A model generated the notes under the pieces. The model did not search any database. It saw nothing but the letters and a program-made list of their open reading frames with translations, and was not told where the DNA came from. A program made the translations under genes and the position numbers. Of a stretch of 37,952 bases of DNA, positions 1 to 9,376 are shown piece by piece. Within the stretch, counting starts at the first letter, position 1, and each line of letters starts with the position of its first letter. This DNA is from Winogradskyella sp. (GTDB lineage: Bacteria > Bacteroidota > Bacteroidia > Flavobacteriales > Flavobacteriaceae): the NCBI RefSeq assembly GCF_028282165.1, contig NZ_JANQIM010000013.1:1-37952 (forward strand), in the 5' to 3' direction.

Positions 1-258
1 GGTAATGAGGGTCGTAGACGCAGCACCGCTGGTCTAGATCGTGACCTTCACAAATGCAAAGCGTTTGGAAGCGTCATCGATAGGTCGCCGCCTTTTTGTT
101 TTAAGACAAGACCTTTTTCTTTATTTTACTACTTGAGTTTTCCCTCAAGATTAATAATTATATTTTTATCGTTTTCTTCACATTATATATGAGAATTCTG
201 AAAATTTATTTTGGTATCTTCCCCAATAATTTTTTACTACGATATCGAAGTTCCTACT
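1..258. other. Gene-free left edge with a G+C-rich block, possibly the 3' end of a structured RNA
   Basis: The first ~92 bases are clearly richer in G+C than the rest of the window and are followed by a T-rich run, which fits the 3' end of a structured RNA ended by a terminator. Visible pairings are GACGC (17-21) with GCGTC (71-75), TCG (12-14) with CGA (78-80), and GGTC (31-34) with GACC (43-46). No frame on either strand reads as a recognisable protein. It does not match the 3' ends of tmRNA, RNase P RNA, SRP RNA, 5S or 23S rRNA as I know them. A perfect 6-bp hairpin CTTGAG/CTCAAG lies at 132-149. The rest is an A+T-rich leader before pta with no full promoter consensus. Confidence 0.3.
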
Positions 259-2352
259 ATGAACAAAGCTATATATATTGCTTCAAATGGACCTGACAGT
301 GGTAAGTCAATTCTTACTATTGGTTTAATGAATGCCCTATTAAGACATAAGCCTAAAGTTGGCTATTTCCGTCCAATAATAGAATCTACCGAAAATGGAT
401 TAAAAGATAACCACATCAATACCATTTTATCATATTTTTCTATTGATATAGAGTATGATGATGCCTTTGGTTATTCTAATAAGGAGCTCGTTAAACAATG
501 GAGCAACGGAAATAGAGAAATAATCCTAGAGACTATTATTACAAAATATAAGAAACTTGAAGAATCATTTGATTTTGTAATTGTTGAAGGCAGTGATTTT
601 TCCCATTTTAGTTCTATTATAGAATTGGATTTAAATATTCTTATTGCAAAGAACTTGGGGATTCCTGTTATCATTATTTCTGGAGTTTTAGATAAGCCTG
701 TAGAATCATTTATGGACAGTTTGCAATTAACATACGATTCTTTTATACAAAAGGATGTTAATGTTGTTTCTGTTATAGCAAATAAAGTGCGTGAAGAGGA
801 AATGGAGTTTATAGAGCAAAGTCTTGAGTCTAGCCTCCCAAATACTATGATAGTAAATTCTATTCCGATTAACGAAAAGCTTAAGAATCCAACGATGAAA
901 GAGCTATCAGACTTTATTAAGGCCGAAGTCCTTTTTGGGAATGATATACTAGACAGACCAACTGGTGAAATTGCTATTGGAGCAATGCATTTGCAACATT
1001 TCTTGAAGCACCTTACCGAGGATGCCGTTATTGTCACTCCTGCAGATCGTGAGGATATTTTAATGGGAAGTCTTCAAGCTCATATTTCTGCTAACTATCC
1101 CAGTTTGGCAGGAGTAGTACTTAGTGGTGAAATGGAATTATCCGATTCTGTTATAAGGTTAATTGAAGGATTGGAAAAAATAATACCCATTGTAGCTGTA
1201 CAAGAACCAACATTTAATATAGCGTCTCAATTAGCCAATGTACGCTCTCATATTTATGCTACAAATACTAATAAAATCAGAATGTCTATAGATATGTTTG
1301 AGAAATATGTTGATGTTGAAGAACTTATGACCCATTTAGAATCCTATGAAGTGAATAAAGCCATGACTCCTCGAATGTTTCAATACTATCTTATGAAACG
1401 GGCAATGCAAGAACGCAAACACATTGTGCTTCCAGAAGGAAATGACGACCGTGTACTTATTGCTGCTTCAAAGATTCAGGAGTTGGATATTCTTGATTTA
1501 ACTATTTTAGGCCATCCAGATAAAGTAGCAGCTTCAGTAGAACGTCTAAATATTTCTTTTGATTTTGAGAAAACACCAATTATCAACCCTGAAGATTCTG
1601 AATATTTAGAAGATTTTACTCAAACGTTATTTGAGCTGCGAAAACATAAGGGATTGAGTCCAGCAACCGCCGAAGACCTTATGAGAGATGTTTCCTATTT
1701 CGGGACAATGATGGTTTATAAAAAGTACGCTGATGGTATGGTTTCTGGAGCGGCACACACCACACAACATACTATAAGGCCTGCATTACAGTTTATTAAA
1801 ACTAAACCTGGTTTTTCAGTGGTTTCATCCGTTTTTTTTATGTGTCTAGAAGATAGGGTTAGTGTTTTTGGAGATTGTGCTATAAATCCAAATCCAACAG
1901 CTGAAGAACTATCTGAAATTGCCATTGCATCCGCAGATTCTAGTATCGCTTTTGGTATTGAACCGAAAATAGCAATGCTCTCCTATTCATCAGGAATTTC
2001 AGGAAAAGGTGAAGACGTAGAAACGGTTAAAAAGGCTACGGCTATTGTGAAGCAAAAACGTCCTGAATTAAAAATTGAAGGCCCTATACAATATGATGCT
2101 GCCGTAGACCCATCTATTGGACAGAAGAAACTACCAAATTCAGAGGTGGCTGGACAGGCCAGTGTCTTAATATTTCCAGATTTAAATACAGGCAACAATA
2201 CCTATAAAGCTGTACAGAGAGAGACAGGTGCTTTGGCCATAGGGCCCATGCTTCAAGGACTCAACAAACCCATTAATGATTTGAGTAGAGGATGTTCTGT
2301 AGATGATATATTTAATACAATTATTATTACAGCCATCCAAGCTCAAGATTAA
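259..2352 (+). CDS. pta: Phosphate acetyltransferase, long form with BioD-like N-terminal domain
   Basis: Converts acetyl-CoA and phosphate to acetyl phosphate and CoA, in the cytoplasm, as partner of the acetate kinase encoded 11 nt downstream. The protein is 697 aa. Residues ~3-200 are a P-loop BioD/CobQ-like domain (SNGPDSGKS near the N-terminus), ~210-320 a DRTGG-type domain, and ~375-697 the catalytic phosphotransacetylase domain. This order is the long Pta type. The open frame reaches upstream to a TTG at 211, but homologues begin at the MNKAIYIA segment, so ATG 259 is chosen. No clear promoter was found; a one-base-short -7 box lies at 207-213. pta-ackA is very likely one operon. Confidence 0.95.
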   Translation: MNKAIYIASNGPDSGKSILTIGLMNALLRHKPKVGYFRPIIESTENGLKDNHINTILSYFSIDIEYDDAFGYSNKELVKQWSNGNREIILETIITKYKKLEESFDFVIVEGSDFSHFSSIIELDLNILIAKNLGIPVIIISGVLDKPVESFMDSLQLTYDSFIQKDVNVVSVIANKVREEEMEFIEQSLESSLPNTMIVNSIPINEKLKNPTMKELSDFIKAEVLFGNDILDRPTGEIAIGAMHLQHFLKHLTEDAVIVTPADREDILMGSLQAHISANYPSLAGVVLSGEMELSDSVIRLIEGLEKIIPIVAVQEPTFNIASQLANVRSHIYATNTNKIRMSIDMFEKYVDVEELMTHLESYEVNKAMTPRMFQYYLMKRAMQERKHIVLPEGNDDRVLIAASKIQELDILDLTILGHPDKVAASVERLNISFDFEKTPIINPEDSEYLEDFTQTLFELRKHKGLSPATAEDLMRDVSYFGTMMVYKKYADGMVSGAAHTTQHTIRPALQFIKTKPGFSVVSSVFFMCLEDRVSVFGDCAINPNPTAEELSEIAIASADSSIAFGIEPKIAMLSYSSGISGKGEDVETVKKATAIVKQKRPELKIEGPIQYDAAVDPSIGQKKLPNSEVAGQASVLIFPDLNTGNNTYKAVQRETGALAIGPMLQGLNKPINDLSRGCSVDDIFNTIIITAIQAQD

Positions 2353-2363
2353 GTAGAATAATT

Positions 2364-3551
2364 ATGAAAGTACTCGTATTAAATACAGGCAGTTCTTCTG
2401 TGAAATACCAGTTATTTTCAATGCCTGAAGAAATCGTTATTTGCTCTGGTATGGTAGAGCGAATAGGAAGTATTAATGCCCATATTAAGCATCAGTCTTC
2501 TAAAATTAAAATAGACAGGTCAGTCAAAATTTCAAGTCATACTGAAGCATTGGAGATTGTGGTTAATATCTTAATCGATAAGGTTAATGGTGAAGTTAAA
2601 TCTGTTGAAGAGATTGAAGCTGTTGGACATCGCGTAGTTCATGGAGGACATACTTTTAGTTCTACGGTAGAGATCCATCATGAGGTGAAATCAAAAATTA
2701 AAGAATTTTTTAATCTGGCCCCACTTCATAATCCTTCAAACTTAGCTGGAATTGAAGTTGCAGAGACCATTTTTACAGGAGCAAAACAGGCTGCAGTTTT
2801 TGATACGGCCTTTCATCAAACTATACCACTTAGAGCCCATAAATATGCCATTTCTAACGAGTTTTATGAAAAACACCATGTTAGGGTTTACGGATTTCAC
2901 GGTACTAGTCATAAATATGTTTCTGAAGTGGCGGAGGAACATTTAAGGATAAAAGATGCAAAAATCATTTCTATACATCTCGGAAATGGTTGTAGTATTA
3001 CTGCTGTTAAAAATGGCAAAAGTATAGATCATAGCTTAGGATTTGCACCATTTAATGGCTTGGTTATGGGAACACGTTCTGGAGATATAGACCACTCTTT
3101 AATTTTCTATCTGGTTAACACCTTAAACTATAAGCTTGAGGATGTTAAAGAGATACTGCAATCAAAAAGTGGATTACTTGGGCTAACGGGATACAGTGAT
3201 TTACGAGATATAATTGCCGAAGCAGAGAAAGGAAATGCTAACTGTAAACTCGCACTAGATATGAAGGCGTACAGAATTAAGAAGTACATAGGGTCTTATA
3301 TTGCGGCAATGAATGGATTAGATTGTATTGTTTTTACTGCGGGGATTGGTGAAAATTCAGGATTGATAAGAAAAATGGTTTGCTCTGAGATGAATGCCTT
3401 TGGAATTGGATTGGATGACGAAAAGAATGAATCATTGCCTAAAGGCGTCACAGAGATCAGCAAAGACAGTTCCAAGGTGAAAGTTTTGGTCATACCAACA
3501 AATGAAGAATTGGAGATAGCTAGGCAGACCTATCAATTATTTTCAGAATAA
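2364..3551 (+). CDS. ackA: Acetate kinase
   Basis: Transfers phosphate between acetyl phosphate and ADP, giving ATP and acetate; it completes the Pta-AckA pathway. The 395-aa length is normal for the family. The N-terminal LNTGSSSVKY segment, the central GFHGTSHKYV motif with the family's catalytic-region histidine, HLGNGCS, and the C-terminal FTAGIGENS nucleotide-binding motif of the ASKHA fold are all intact. The start lies 11 nt after the pta stop, so the two are likely co-transcribed. A strong terminator follows 9 nt after the stop. Confidence 0.97.
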   Translation: MKVLVLNTGSSSVKYQLFSMPEEIVICSGMVERIGSINAHIKHQSSKIKIDRSVKISSHTEALEIVVNILIDKVNGEVKSVEEIEAVGHRVVHGGHTFSSTVEIHHEVKSKIKEFFNLAPLHNPSNLAGIEVAETIFTGAKQAAVFDTAFHQTIPLRAHKYAISNEFYEKHHVRVYGFHGTSHKYVSEVAEEHLRIKDAKIISIHLGNGCSITAVKNGKSIDHSLGFAPFNGLVMGTRSGDIDHSLIFYLVNTLNYKLEDVKEILQSKSGLLGLTGYSDLRDIIAEAEKGNANCKLALDMKAYRIKKYIGSYIAAMNGLDCIVFTAGIGENSGLIRKMVCSEMNAFGIGLDDEKNESLPKGVTEISKDSSKVKVLVIPTNEELEIARQTYQLFSE

Positions 3552-3560
3552 ACTAAAAAA

Positions 3561-3586
3561 ACCGAGTAGAGTACTCGGTTTTTTTA
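3561..3586. terminator. Bidirectional rho-independent terminator between ackA and the acyl-CoA dehydrogenase gene
   Basis: A perfect 8-bp stem ACCGAGTA (3561-3568) / TACTCGGT (3572-3579) with loop GAG is preceded by seven A and followed by seven T. It can therefore end transcription from both convergent sides: ackA on plus and the dehydrogenase on minus. Confidence 0.93.
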
Positions 3587-3608
3587 TGTTTTTATGTGTG
3601 GATTACGA

Positions 3609-4751
3609 CTATCCTTTTATAACGCCTCTAGAGATTACAATTTTCTGTATCTCAGAAGTACCCTCATATATTTGGGTAATTTTGGCGTCACGCATTAAAC
3701 GCTCTACGTGGTATTCTTTTACAAAACCATTACCGCCATGTATTTGTACAGCTTCAACAGTTTGTTCCATCGCTACTTTACTGGCATAAAGCTTTGCCAT
3801 AGCACTAGACATGTCGTAATTGTTCCCTTGGTCCTTATCCCAAGCAGCTTTCATTACTAACATACGAGCAGCTTCAATTTCAGTATACATGTCAGCAAGT
3901 TTAAATGCAATGGCTTGATGATTTGCAATTTCTGTACCAAAAGCTTTTCGTTCTTTTGAATATTTTAAGGCAAGTTCGTAAGCACCAGAGGCAATGCCCA
4001 AAGCCTGGGCTGCAATTCCTATTCTACCACCAGAAAGTGTTTTCATGGCAAACTTAAACCCAAAGCCATCTTCACCAATTCTATTTTCTTTAGGAACTTT
4101 TACGTCATTGAATTGAAGTGTATGGGTATCACTTCCACGAATACCTAGTTTATCTTCTTTTGGCCCAATATCAAATCCGGGCATCCCTTTTTCAAGAATA
4201 AAGGCATTAATTCCACGATGTCCTTTTTCCTTGTCCGTCTGTGCAATAACCAAATACACATCAGAGCGACCACCATTTGTAATCCAGTTTTTAGTACCAT
4301 TGAGGATATAATGGTCTCCCATATCAATAGCTGTGGTTTTTTGGGATGTAGCATCACTACCAGCTTCTGGTTCACTTAAACAGAAAGCACCAATTTGCTC
4401 GCCAGTAGCCAGCTTAGTCAGATACTTCTCTTTTTGAGCTTCTGTTCCAAAAGCCTCTAGCCCATAACAAACCAACGAATTATTTACAGATACCATAACA
4501 GAAGCCGAAGCATCAATCTTGGATAATTCTTCCATGATCAACACATAAGAAATAGCATCCATACCGCTACCACCATACTTAGGGTCTACCATAATGCCCA
4601 TAAACCCGAGCTCACCCATTTTACGAACTAATTCATCGGGAAATGTTTGTGTATTATCACGCTCTATGACACCAGGAAGAAGTTCGGTCTGTGCAAAATC
4701 TCTGGCTGCATCTCTAATCATTAAATGTTCTTCAGTTAAGCTAAAATCCAT
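3609..4751 (-). CDS. Acyl-CoA dehydrogenase (short/medium-chain or butyryl-CoA type)
   Basis: FAD enzyme that forms the trans-2,3 double bond of acyl-CoA in fatty-acid or branched-chain amino-acid breakdown and passes electrons to an electron-transfer flavoprotein. The 380-aa length is standard. The N-terminal helical domain, middle beta domain (FCLSEPEAGSD and NGTKNWITNGG) and C-terminal helical domain are all present. The catalytic base is the glutamate of IYEGTSEIQ, about residue 363. Q-I-H-G-G-N-G-F near residue 340 is the flavin/dimer signature. Substrate chain length cannot be read off. It is transcribed alone from a consensus promoter at 4789-4819 and ends against ackA. Confidence 0.95.
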   Translation of the reverse strand: MDFSLTEEHLMIRDAARDFAQTELLPGVIERDNTQTFPDELVRKMGELGFMGIMVDPKYGGSGMDAISYVLIMEELSKIDASASVMVSVNNSLVCYGLEAFGTEAQKEKYLTKLATGEQIGAFCLSEPEAGSDATSQKTTAIDMGDHYILNGTKNWITNGGRSDVYLVIAQTDKEKGHRGINAFILEKGMPGFDIGPKEDKLGIRGSDTHTLQFNDVKVPKENRIGEDGFGFKFAMKTLSGGRIGIAAQALGIASGAYELALKYSKERKAFGTEIANHQAIAFKLADMYTEIEAARMLVMKAAWDKDQGNNYDMSSAMAKLYASKVAMEQTVEAVQIHGGNGFVKEYHVERLMRDAKITQIYEGTSEIQKIVISRGVIKG

Positions 4752-4788
4752 AAGGTAAATTGATTATTGATTTGTTAAAAAATTCATG

Positions 4789-4819
4789 CAAAGATAACTC
4801 TTTCTTGCTGTATTTTCAA
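4789..4819 (-). promoter_or_regulatory. Promoter of the acyl-CoA dehydrogenase gene (Bacteroidota type)
   Basis: On the minus strand a TTG (4817-4819) is followed after 20 nt by TATCTTTG (4789-4796), an exact match to the -33/-7 consensus of Flavobacteriaceae. The start codon is 38 nt downstream of the -7 box. On the plus strand a weaker TATTTTTA (4830-4837) just before anmK suggests a divergent overlapping promoter. Confidence 0.75.
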
Positions 4820-4842
4820 TAAGGAATGTTATTTTTACTAAT

Positions 4843-5910
4843 ATGGCAAAATCTAAATACAATGTTATTGCAGTGATGTCTGGGACATCTTTAGATGGTA
4901 TTGATATCATTTATGCAACTTATATATGTAATGGTCATTGGACATTTAAAATTCACCAATCAGAAACTGTAAAATACTCAACTTTATGGGTATCGACTTT
5001 AAGTCAATTAGTAGATAAACCTTTAGTGAATTTACATGAAATTGATATTGATTATTCGAAATATTTAGCCTCAACTATTTTAGATTTTATTAATAGGAAT
5101 AACTTAAAGGAAATCGATTTTGTAGCATCGCATGGCCATACAGCATTGCATCAACCAGATAAAGGAATTACGTATCAAATTGGAAATCGCCAAATTTTAG
5201 CCGATAGCCTCAACATAAAAGTGATTTGCGATTTCAGGGTTCAGGATGTTCAACTTGGTGGGCAAGGTGCGCCTTTAGTGCCAATTGGCGACCGATTGCT
5301 ATTTAGCGATTACGATTTCTGTTTAAACTTGGGGGGCTTTGCTAATGTATCGTTTGAAAATAAGGGTAAACGGATTGCCTATGATATTTGCCCTGTAAAT
5401 ATCGTTTTGAATAAATATGTGAAGCAATTAAATTTAGAATTCGATGATAAAGGGCAATTAGCATCAAGAGGAGTTGTTGATGAGAATTTATTGCAACAGT
5501 TAAATAAACTTGATTTTTACAATCAACTCCCACCGAAGTCTTTGGGTTTAGAATGGGTGAAAAAAGAGATATACCCAATTATTGAATCGTATAATATCCA
5601 AATCATAGATATACTAAGAACAGTTGTGGAGCATGTAGCGATTCAAATCTCAAAAGTTTTAAATACGGAAAATACTAATGTTTTAGTTACGGGAGGTGGC
5701 GCTTACAATGATTTTTTAATGCATAGAATTATAGTACTATCAACATCTAAAATTATCGTTCCAAGTAAAGAAATCATTGAATTTAAAGAAGCACTAGTGT
5801 TTGGTTTATTAGGAGTTCTTAAGGAGAGAAATGAGATTAACTGCCTAAAAAGTGTCACTGGAGCAAGCAAAGACCATTCCTCAGGGAAAATTTTAAATAC
5901 CAAGACTTAA
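4843..5910 (+). CDS. anmK: Anhydro-N-acetylmuramic acid kinase
   Basis: Phosphorylates and opens 1,6-anhydro-MurNAc to MurNAc-6-phosphate during recycling of cell-wall sugars, in the cytoplasm. The 355-aa length fits bacterial AnmK. The ATP-binding signature MSGTSLDGID begins near residue 12, with SHGHTALHQP, DFRVQD..GGQGAPLVP and NLGGFANVS following in family order and LVTGGGAYN in the C-terminal half. It stands alone, divergent from the acyl-CoA dehydrogenase gene. No etherase (murQ) or recycling transporter is next to it here. Confidence 0.95.
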   Translation: MAKSKYNVIAVMSGTSLDGIDIIYATYICNGHWTFKIHQSETVKYSTLWVSTLSQLVDKPLVNLHEIDIDYSKYLASTILDFINRNNLKEIDFVASHGHTALHQPDKGITYQIGNRQILADSLNIKVICDFRVQDVQLGGQGAPLVPIGDRLLFSDYDFCLNLGGFANVSFENKGKRIAYDICPVNIVLNKYVKQLNLEFDDKGQLASRGVVDENLLQQLNKLDFYNQLPPKSLGLEWVKKEIYPIIESYNIQIIDILRTVVEHVAIQISKVLNTENTNVLVTGGGAYNDFLMHRIIVLSTSKIIVPSKEIIEFKEALVFGLLGVLKERNEINCLKSVTGASKDHSSGKILNTKT

Positions 5911-5948
5911 AATTAATATTTAATTCACTTTTAGGTATTAGAGTTTTT

Positions 5949-5956
5949 TATATTTG
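5949..5956 (+). promoter_or_regulatory. -7 promoter element of the dehydrogenase-nhaD-exbBD run
   Basis: TATATTTG at 5949-5956 is an exact TAnnTTTG match. No TTG is seen at the expected -33 spacing, so it is a half match. It lies between the anmK stop and the dehydrogenase. It overlaps the TTG (5954) that gives the longest open frame, so that codon could not be in the transcript; this decides the start of the next gene. Confidence 0.55.
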
Positions 5957-5980
5957 TTATGGCTAACTAATTACCACAAA

Positions 5981-7210
5981 TTGATAAAGGAATTACTTCA
6001 CAAGTTCGAAAATAAATCTCCCGAAATAGTTTTTCATTGGAATGATCCAGAAACCGATGCTGAAGGTTGGGTCGTTATAAATTCACTAAGAGGTGGTGCT
6101 GCCGGAGGTGGCACAAGAATGCGAAAAGGCTTGGATAGAAATGAGGTGCTGTCCCTTGCCAAAACTATGGAGGTAAAGTTTACAGTATCTGGGCCATCAA
6201 TAGGAGGTGCAAAGTCTGGCATTAATTTCGATCCGCACGACCCTAGAAAAAAAGGAGTTTTAGAGCGATGGTACGCAGCGGTGTCACCATTATTAAAAAG
6301 CTACTATGGTACGGGAGGGGATTTAAATGTAGATGAAATTCACGAAGTCATTCCTATAACAGAAGAGAGCGGTGTATGGCATCCGCAAGAAGGTGTTTTT
6401 GAAGGACATTTTAAACCCACACAAGCCGATAAAATCAATAGAATAGGCCAATTAAGGCAAGGGGTTATCAAAGTGATTGAAAACCCAAAGTATTCACCAG
6501 ATGTTTCCAGAAAATATACAGTAGCAGACATGATTACGGGTTATGGTGTGGCAGTTGCTGCGAAACATTTTTACACTACTTATGGAAGTACTATTAAAGG
6601 GAAACGTGTTGTGGTTCAAGGGTTTGGAAATGTAGGTGCTTCAGCGGCTTTTTATTTTGCCCAGATGGGTGCAAAAGTTGTGGGAATATTAGACAAAGAG
6701 GGTGGTTTAATAAAAGCAGAAGGGTTCTCTTTCAAGGAGATTACCGAACTTTATCTAAACAAAAGTGGAAATACCTTAGTTGCAGATGATCTTATACCCT
6801 TTGCAGATATTAACGAACAAATTTGGTCTTTAGAAACAGAAGTTTTTGCACCTTGTGCAGCATCACGATTAATCACTAAAAAACAGATTGATCAGATGAT
6901 TGATACTGGACTCGAAGTTATTACCTGTGGAGCAAATGTGCCATTTGCAGATAAGGAAATTTTCTTTGGACCTATTATGGAGCATACAGACCAAAAGGTA
7001 AGTTTAATCCCAGATTTTATTTCAAATTGTGGGATGGCTAGAGTTTTTGCCTATTTTATGGAGCGCAAAGTACAAATGACTGATGAAGCCATCTTTAATG
7101 ATACATCAAAAGTGATTAAAAAAGCAATAAGAGAAGTCAAAAAGAACAATCCACATCATGTTGGTATTAGTGAAACCGCTTTTGAAATTGCGCTCAGACA
7201 ACTAATATAA
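5981..7210 (+). CDS. Glu/Leu/Phe/Val-type amino-acid dehydrogenase, TTG start
   Basis: NAD(P)-dependent oxidative deaminase of the ELFV family, interconverting an amino acid and its 2-oxo acid plus ammonia. The 409-aa protein has the substrate-side GGGTRMRKG and GGAKSGINFDP (catalytic Lys ~78), YGTGGDLNVDE, and a Rossmann GFGNVG for the dinucleotide. As I recall flavobacterial homologues, they begin with Met-Ile-x-Glu-Leu-Leu exactly where TTG 5981 begins here. No in-frame ATG lies between the promoter box and the conserved region. A three-codon ATG-GCT-AAC-TAA sits at 5959-5970 in another frame. Whether glutamate or leucine is the substrate cannot be decided from sequence. Confidence 0.88.
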   Translation: MIKELLHKFENKSPEIVFHWNDPETDAEGWVVINSLRGGAAGGGTRMRKGLDRNEVLSLAKTMEVKFTVSGPSIGGAKSGINFDPHDPRKKGVLERWYAAVSPLLKSYYGTGGDLNVDEIHEVIPITEESGVWHPQEGVFEGHFKPTQADKINRIGQLRQGVIKVIENPKYSPDVSRKYTVADMITGYGVAVAAKHFYTTYGSTIKGKRVVVQGFGNVGASAAFYFAQMGAKVVGILDKEGGLIKAEGFSFKEITELYLNKSGNTLVADDLIPFADINEQIWSLETEVFAPCAASRLITKKQIDQMIDTGLEVITCGANVPFADKEIFFGPIMEHTDQKVSLIPDFISNCGMARVFAYFMERKVQMTDEAIFNDTSKVIKKAIREVKKNNPHHVGISETAFEIALRQLI

Positions 7211-7224
7211 AATATCCTTTTACT

Positions 7225-8616
7225 ATGGAAACCGTTATAATTCTTGTATTTGTTTTTGGTTATTTAGCCATAACATTAGAACATAATATCAAAATCGATA
7301 AGTTGATACCTGCTCTGGTAATGATGGCTATATGTTGGGCATTGATTTCCCTGGGTATTGATGACTTTTCGCAATGGTTCGATTCGGCGAAGCATAGTCT
7401 AATGGATAATTTCGGTTTATTGGGTCATGAGGAGAAAATGCATCTCATGGAAGAAACCTTACTTCATCATCTAGGCAAAACAGCCGAAATACTAGTGTTT
7501 CTTCTAGGAGCAATGACCATAGTAGAAATCATAGACTACTTTGATGGGTTTTCTACAATTAAATCTGCCGTAAAGTTTAATAGCCGAAAGAAATTATTGT
7601 GGATGTTCTCCATTTTAGCATTCGTGCTTTCTGCTATCATTGATAACCTTACAGCCACTATTGTTTTAATATCTATTCTTCAAAAGATTGTTAAGGATAG
7701 AGATGTTAGGATTTGGTATGCGGGCTTAATAATTATTGCGGCTAACGCTGGAGGTGCATGGTCTCCAATAGGTGATGTTACCACGACAATGCTTTGGATT
7801 GGAGATAAAGTATCAACAGGTAAATTATTTGTTTATCTTTTTATACCATCATTGTTGTGTATGGTGGTGCCTACATTTATTGCATCGCTTTTAAAGCCCT
7901 TTAAAGGAGATCTAGAACTACAAGCGGCCGATGACAAACCAAAAAGTAAATTCAGTTCTACAATGTTGTTCTTGGGACTAGGCGCTATTGTTTTTGTGCC
8001 AATTTTTAAAGTGATTACCCATTTACCGCCTTATGTTGGCATGATGTTATCTTTAGGTGTAGTGGCTATTTTTGCAGAGGTTTACAGTAACTCAAAATTT
8101 GCTATTTCAACAGCAGTTTCTGAGGAACATCATGAGCATGCAAGCCATAGTCCTGTACATTATTCATTATCAAAAATTGAATTACCCAGTATATTATTCT
8201 TCTTAGGAATCTTAATGGCAGTAGCTGCTTTAGAATCGTTAGGTATCCTATTTGGATTTGCTAATACCTTACAAGACACTATGCCAATGTTGGGTACTGA
8301 ATTACATGGTGAAGGTGTTTCCGATTTAGTAGTCTTATTGCTCGGTGTTGGCTCTGCTGTTATTGACAATGTACCATTAGTTGCTGCGAGTTTGGGAATG
8401 TTCTCAGAACCTCTTGATAACGAATTGTGGCATTTTATAGCGTATTCAGCTGGTACAGGAGGTAGTATGCTCATTATTGGGTCTGCCGCAGGTGTGGTTG
8501 CTATGGGTATGGAAAAGATCGACTTTTTCTGGTATTTAAAGAAAATAGCTTGGCTCGCACTTATTGGCTTTGTGGCTGGTGCTGTCGCTTTCATGGTGAC
8601 AAGAGCGATTTTCTAA
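7225..8616 (+). CDS. nhaD: Na+/H+ antiporter, NhaD type
   Basis: Inner-membrane antiporter of the ion-transporter superfamily, exporting Na+ in exchange for protons; typical of marine and halotolerant bacteria. The 463 aa contain about 11-13 hydrophobic segments. Two inverted half-repeats carry the intramembrane motifs SAIIDNLTATI (~residue 135) and SAVIDNVPLVAA (~residue 380), whose Asp and Asn residues are the ion-binding signature. A His-rich loop lies near residue 300. It starts 14 nt after the dehydrogenase stop and 63 nt before exbB, so co-transcription is likely. Confidence 0.92.
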   Translation: METVIILVFVFGYLAITLEHNIKIDKLIPALVMMAICWALISLGIDDFSQWFDSAKHSLMDNFGLLGHEEKMHLMEETLLHHLGKTAEILVFLLGAMTIVEIIDYFDGFSTIKSAVKFNSRKKLLWMFSILAFVLSAIIDNLTATIVLISILQKIVKDRDVRIWYAGLIIIAANAGGAWSPIGDVTTTMLWIGDKVSTGKLFVYLFIPSLLCMVVPTFIASLLKPFKGDLELQAADDKPKSKFSSTMLFLGLGAIVFVPIFKVITHLPPYVGMMLSLGVVAIFAEVYSNSKFAISTAVSEEHHEHASHSPVHYSLSKIELPSILFFLGILMAVAALESLGILFGFANTLQDTMPMLGTELHGEGVSDLVVLLLGVGSAVIDNVPLVAASLGMFSEPLDNELWHFIAYSAGTGGSMLIIGSAAGVVAMGMEKIDFFWYLKKIAWLALIGFVAGAVAFMVTRAIF

Positions 8617-8679
8617 TATACTTAAGTGAAAATCTTAACGTTATAACTTACAGAAACTTTTAAACTTAAAACTTATTAT

Positions 8680-9375
8680 ATGATATTACTAAGTAATATT
8701 CAAGATGAGGTAGAGGCGTTACCTGATGGTGAACAAGTTGAAAAAACCCTATCGATTATTGAGTTAATTACAAGCGGAGGCAGTTCAGGAATGGTGATCA
8801 TTCTTATCTTATTCCTGCTGCTTATTGTAGCGACCTATATTTATTTTGAACGTATTTTTGCTATTAAAGCAGCGTCTAAGGTAGATTCAAACTTTATGAA
8901 TCAAATAAAAGACCATGTGAGTCATGGTAAGATTGATTCTGCCCAAATGCTTTGTGCACAGCAAAATTCGCCAGTTTCAAGATTAATAGCAAAAGGTATT
9001 ACCAGAATTGGGAAACCTCTTGAAGATATTAACACAGCTATTGAAAATGCTGGTCGTTTAGAGATTTATAGTTTAGAAAAAAACGTTAGTATTTTGGCAA
9101 CTATATCTGGCGTGGCACCAATGATAGGATTCTTAGGCACGGTTGTAGGGATGATCTTATCCATTTTTGAATTAGCAAATGCCGGTGGAACCATTCAAAT
9201 GGATGTACTGGCAAGTGGCTTATATACGGCAATGACCACAACGGTTGGCGGACTTATCGTAGGGATTATAGCCTATGTTGCCTATAATCATGTTGTTGTA
9301 AGAACCAATAAGGTCGTTTACCAGATGGAAGCGAATTCTGTAGAGTTTTTAGATCACCTAAACGAACCTATCTAA
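8680..9375 (+). CDS. exbB: MotA/TolQ/ExbB proton-channel protein
   Basis: Inner-membrane subunit that, with the ExbD-like product of the next gene, uses the proton gradient to drive the TonB-like protein. The 231 aa have three membrane segments (roughly 36-58, 142-165 and 182-205). The conserved stretch GVAPMIGFLGTVVGMI precedes the second segment, and TAMTTTVGGLIVGI lies in the third, as in the family. The stop is one base from the exbD start (TAAT-ATG), showing tight coupling. It could equally be called TolQ; the TonB-like neighbour favours ExbB. Confidence 0.93.
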   Translation: MILLSNIQDEVEALPDGEQVEKTLSIIELITSGGSSGMVIILILFLLLIVATYIYFERIFAIKAASKVDSNFMNQIKDHVSHGKIDSAQMLCAQQNSPVSRLIAKGITRIGKPLEDINTAIENAGRLEIYSLEKNVSILATISGVAPMIGFLGTVVGMILSIFELANAGGTIQMDVLASGLYTAMTTTVGGLIVGIIAYVAYNHVVVRTNKVVYQMEANSVEFLDHLNEPI

Positions 9376-9376
9376 T

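Noticed and set aside
211..258. TTG start extending Pta by 16 residues
   Set aside because: The extra residues are not part of the Pta family, and a near -7 element overlaps the start; ATG 259 begins the P-loop domain.
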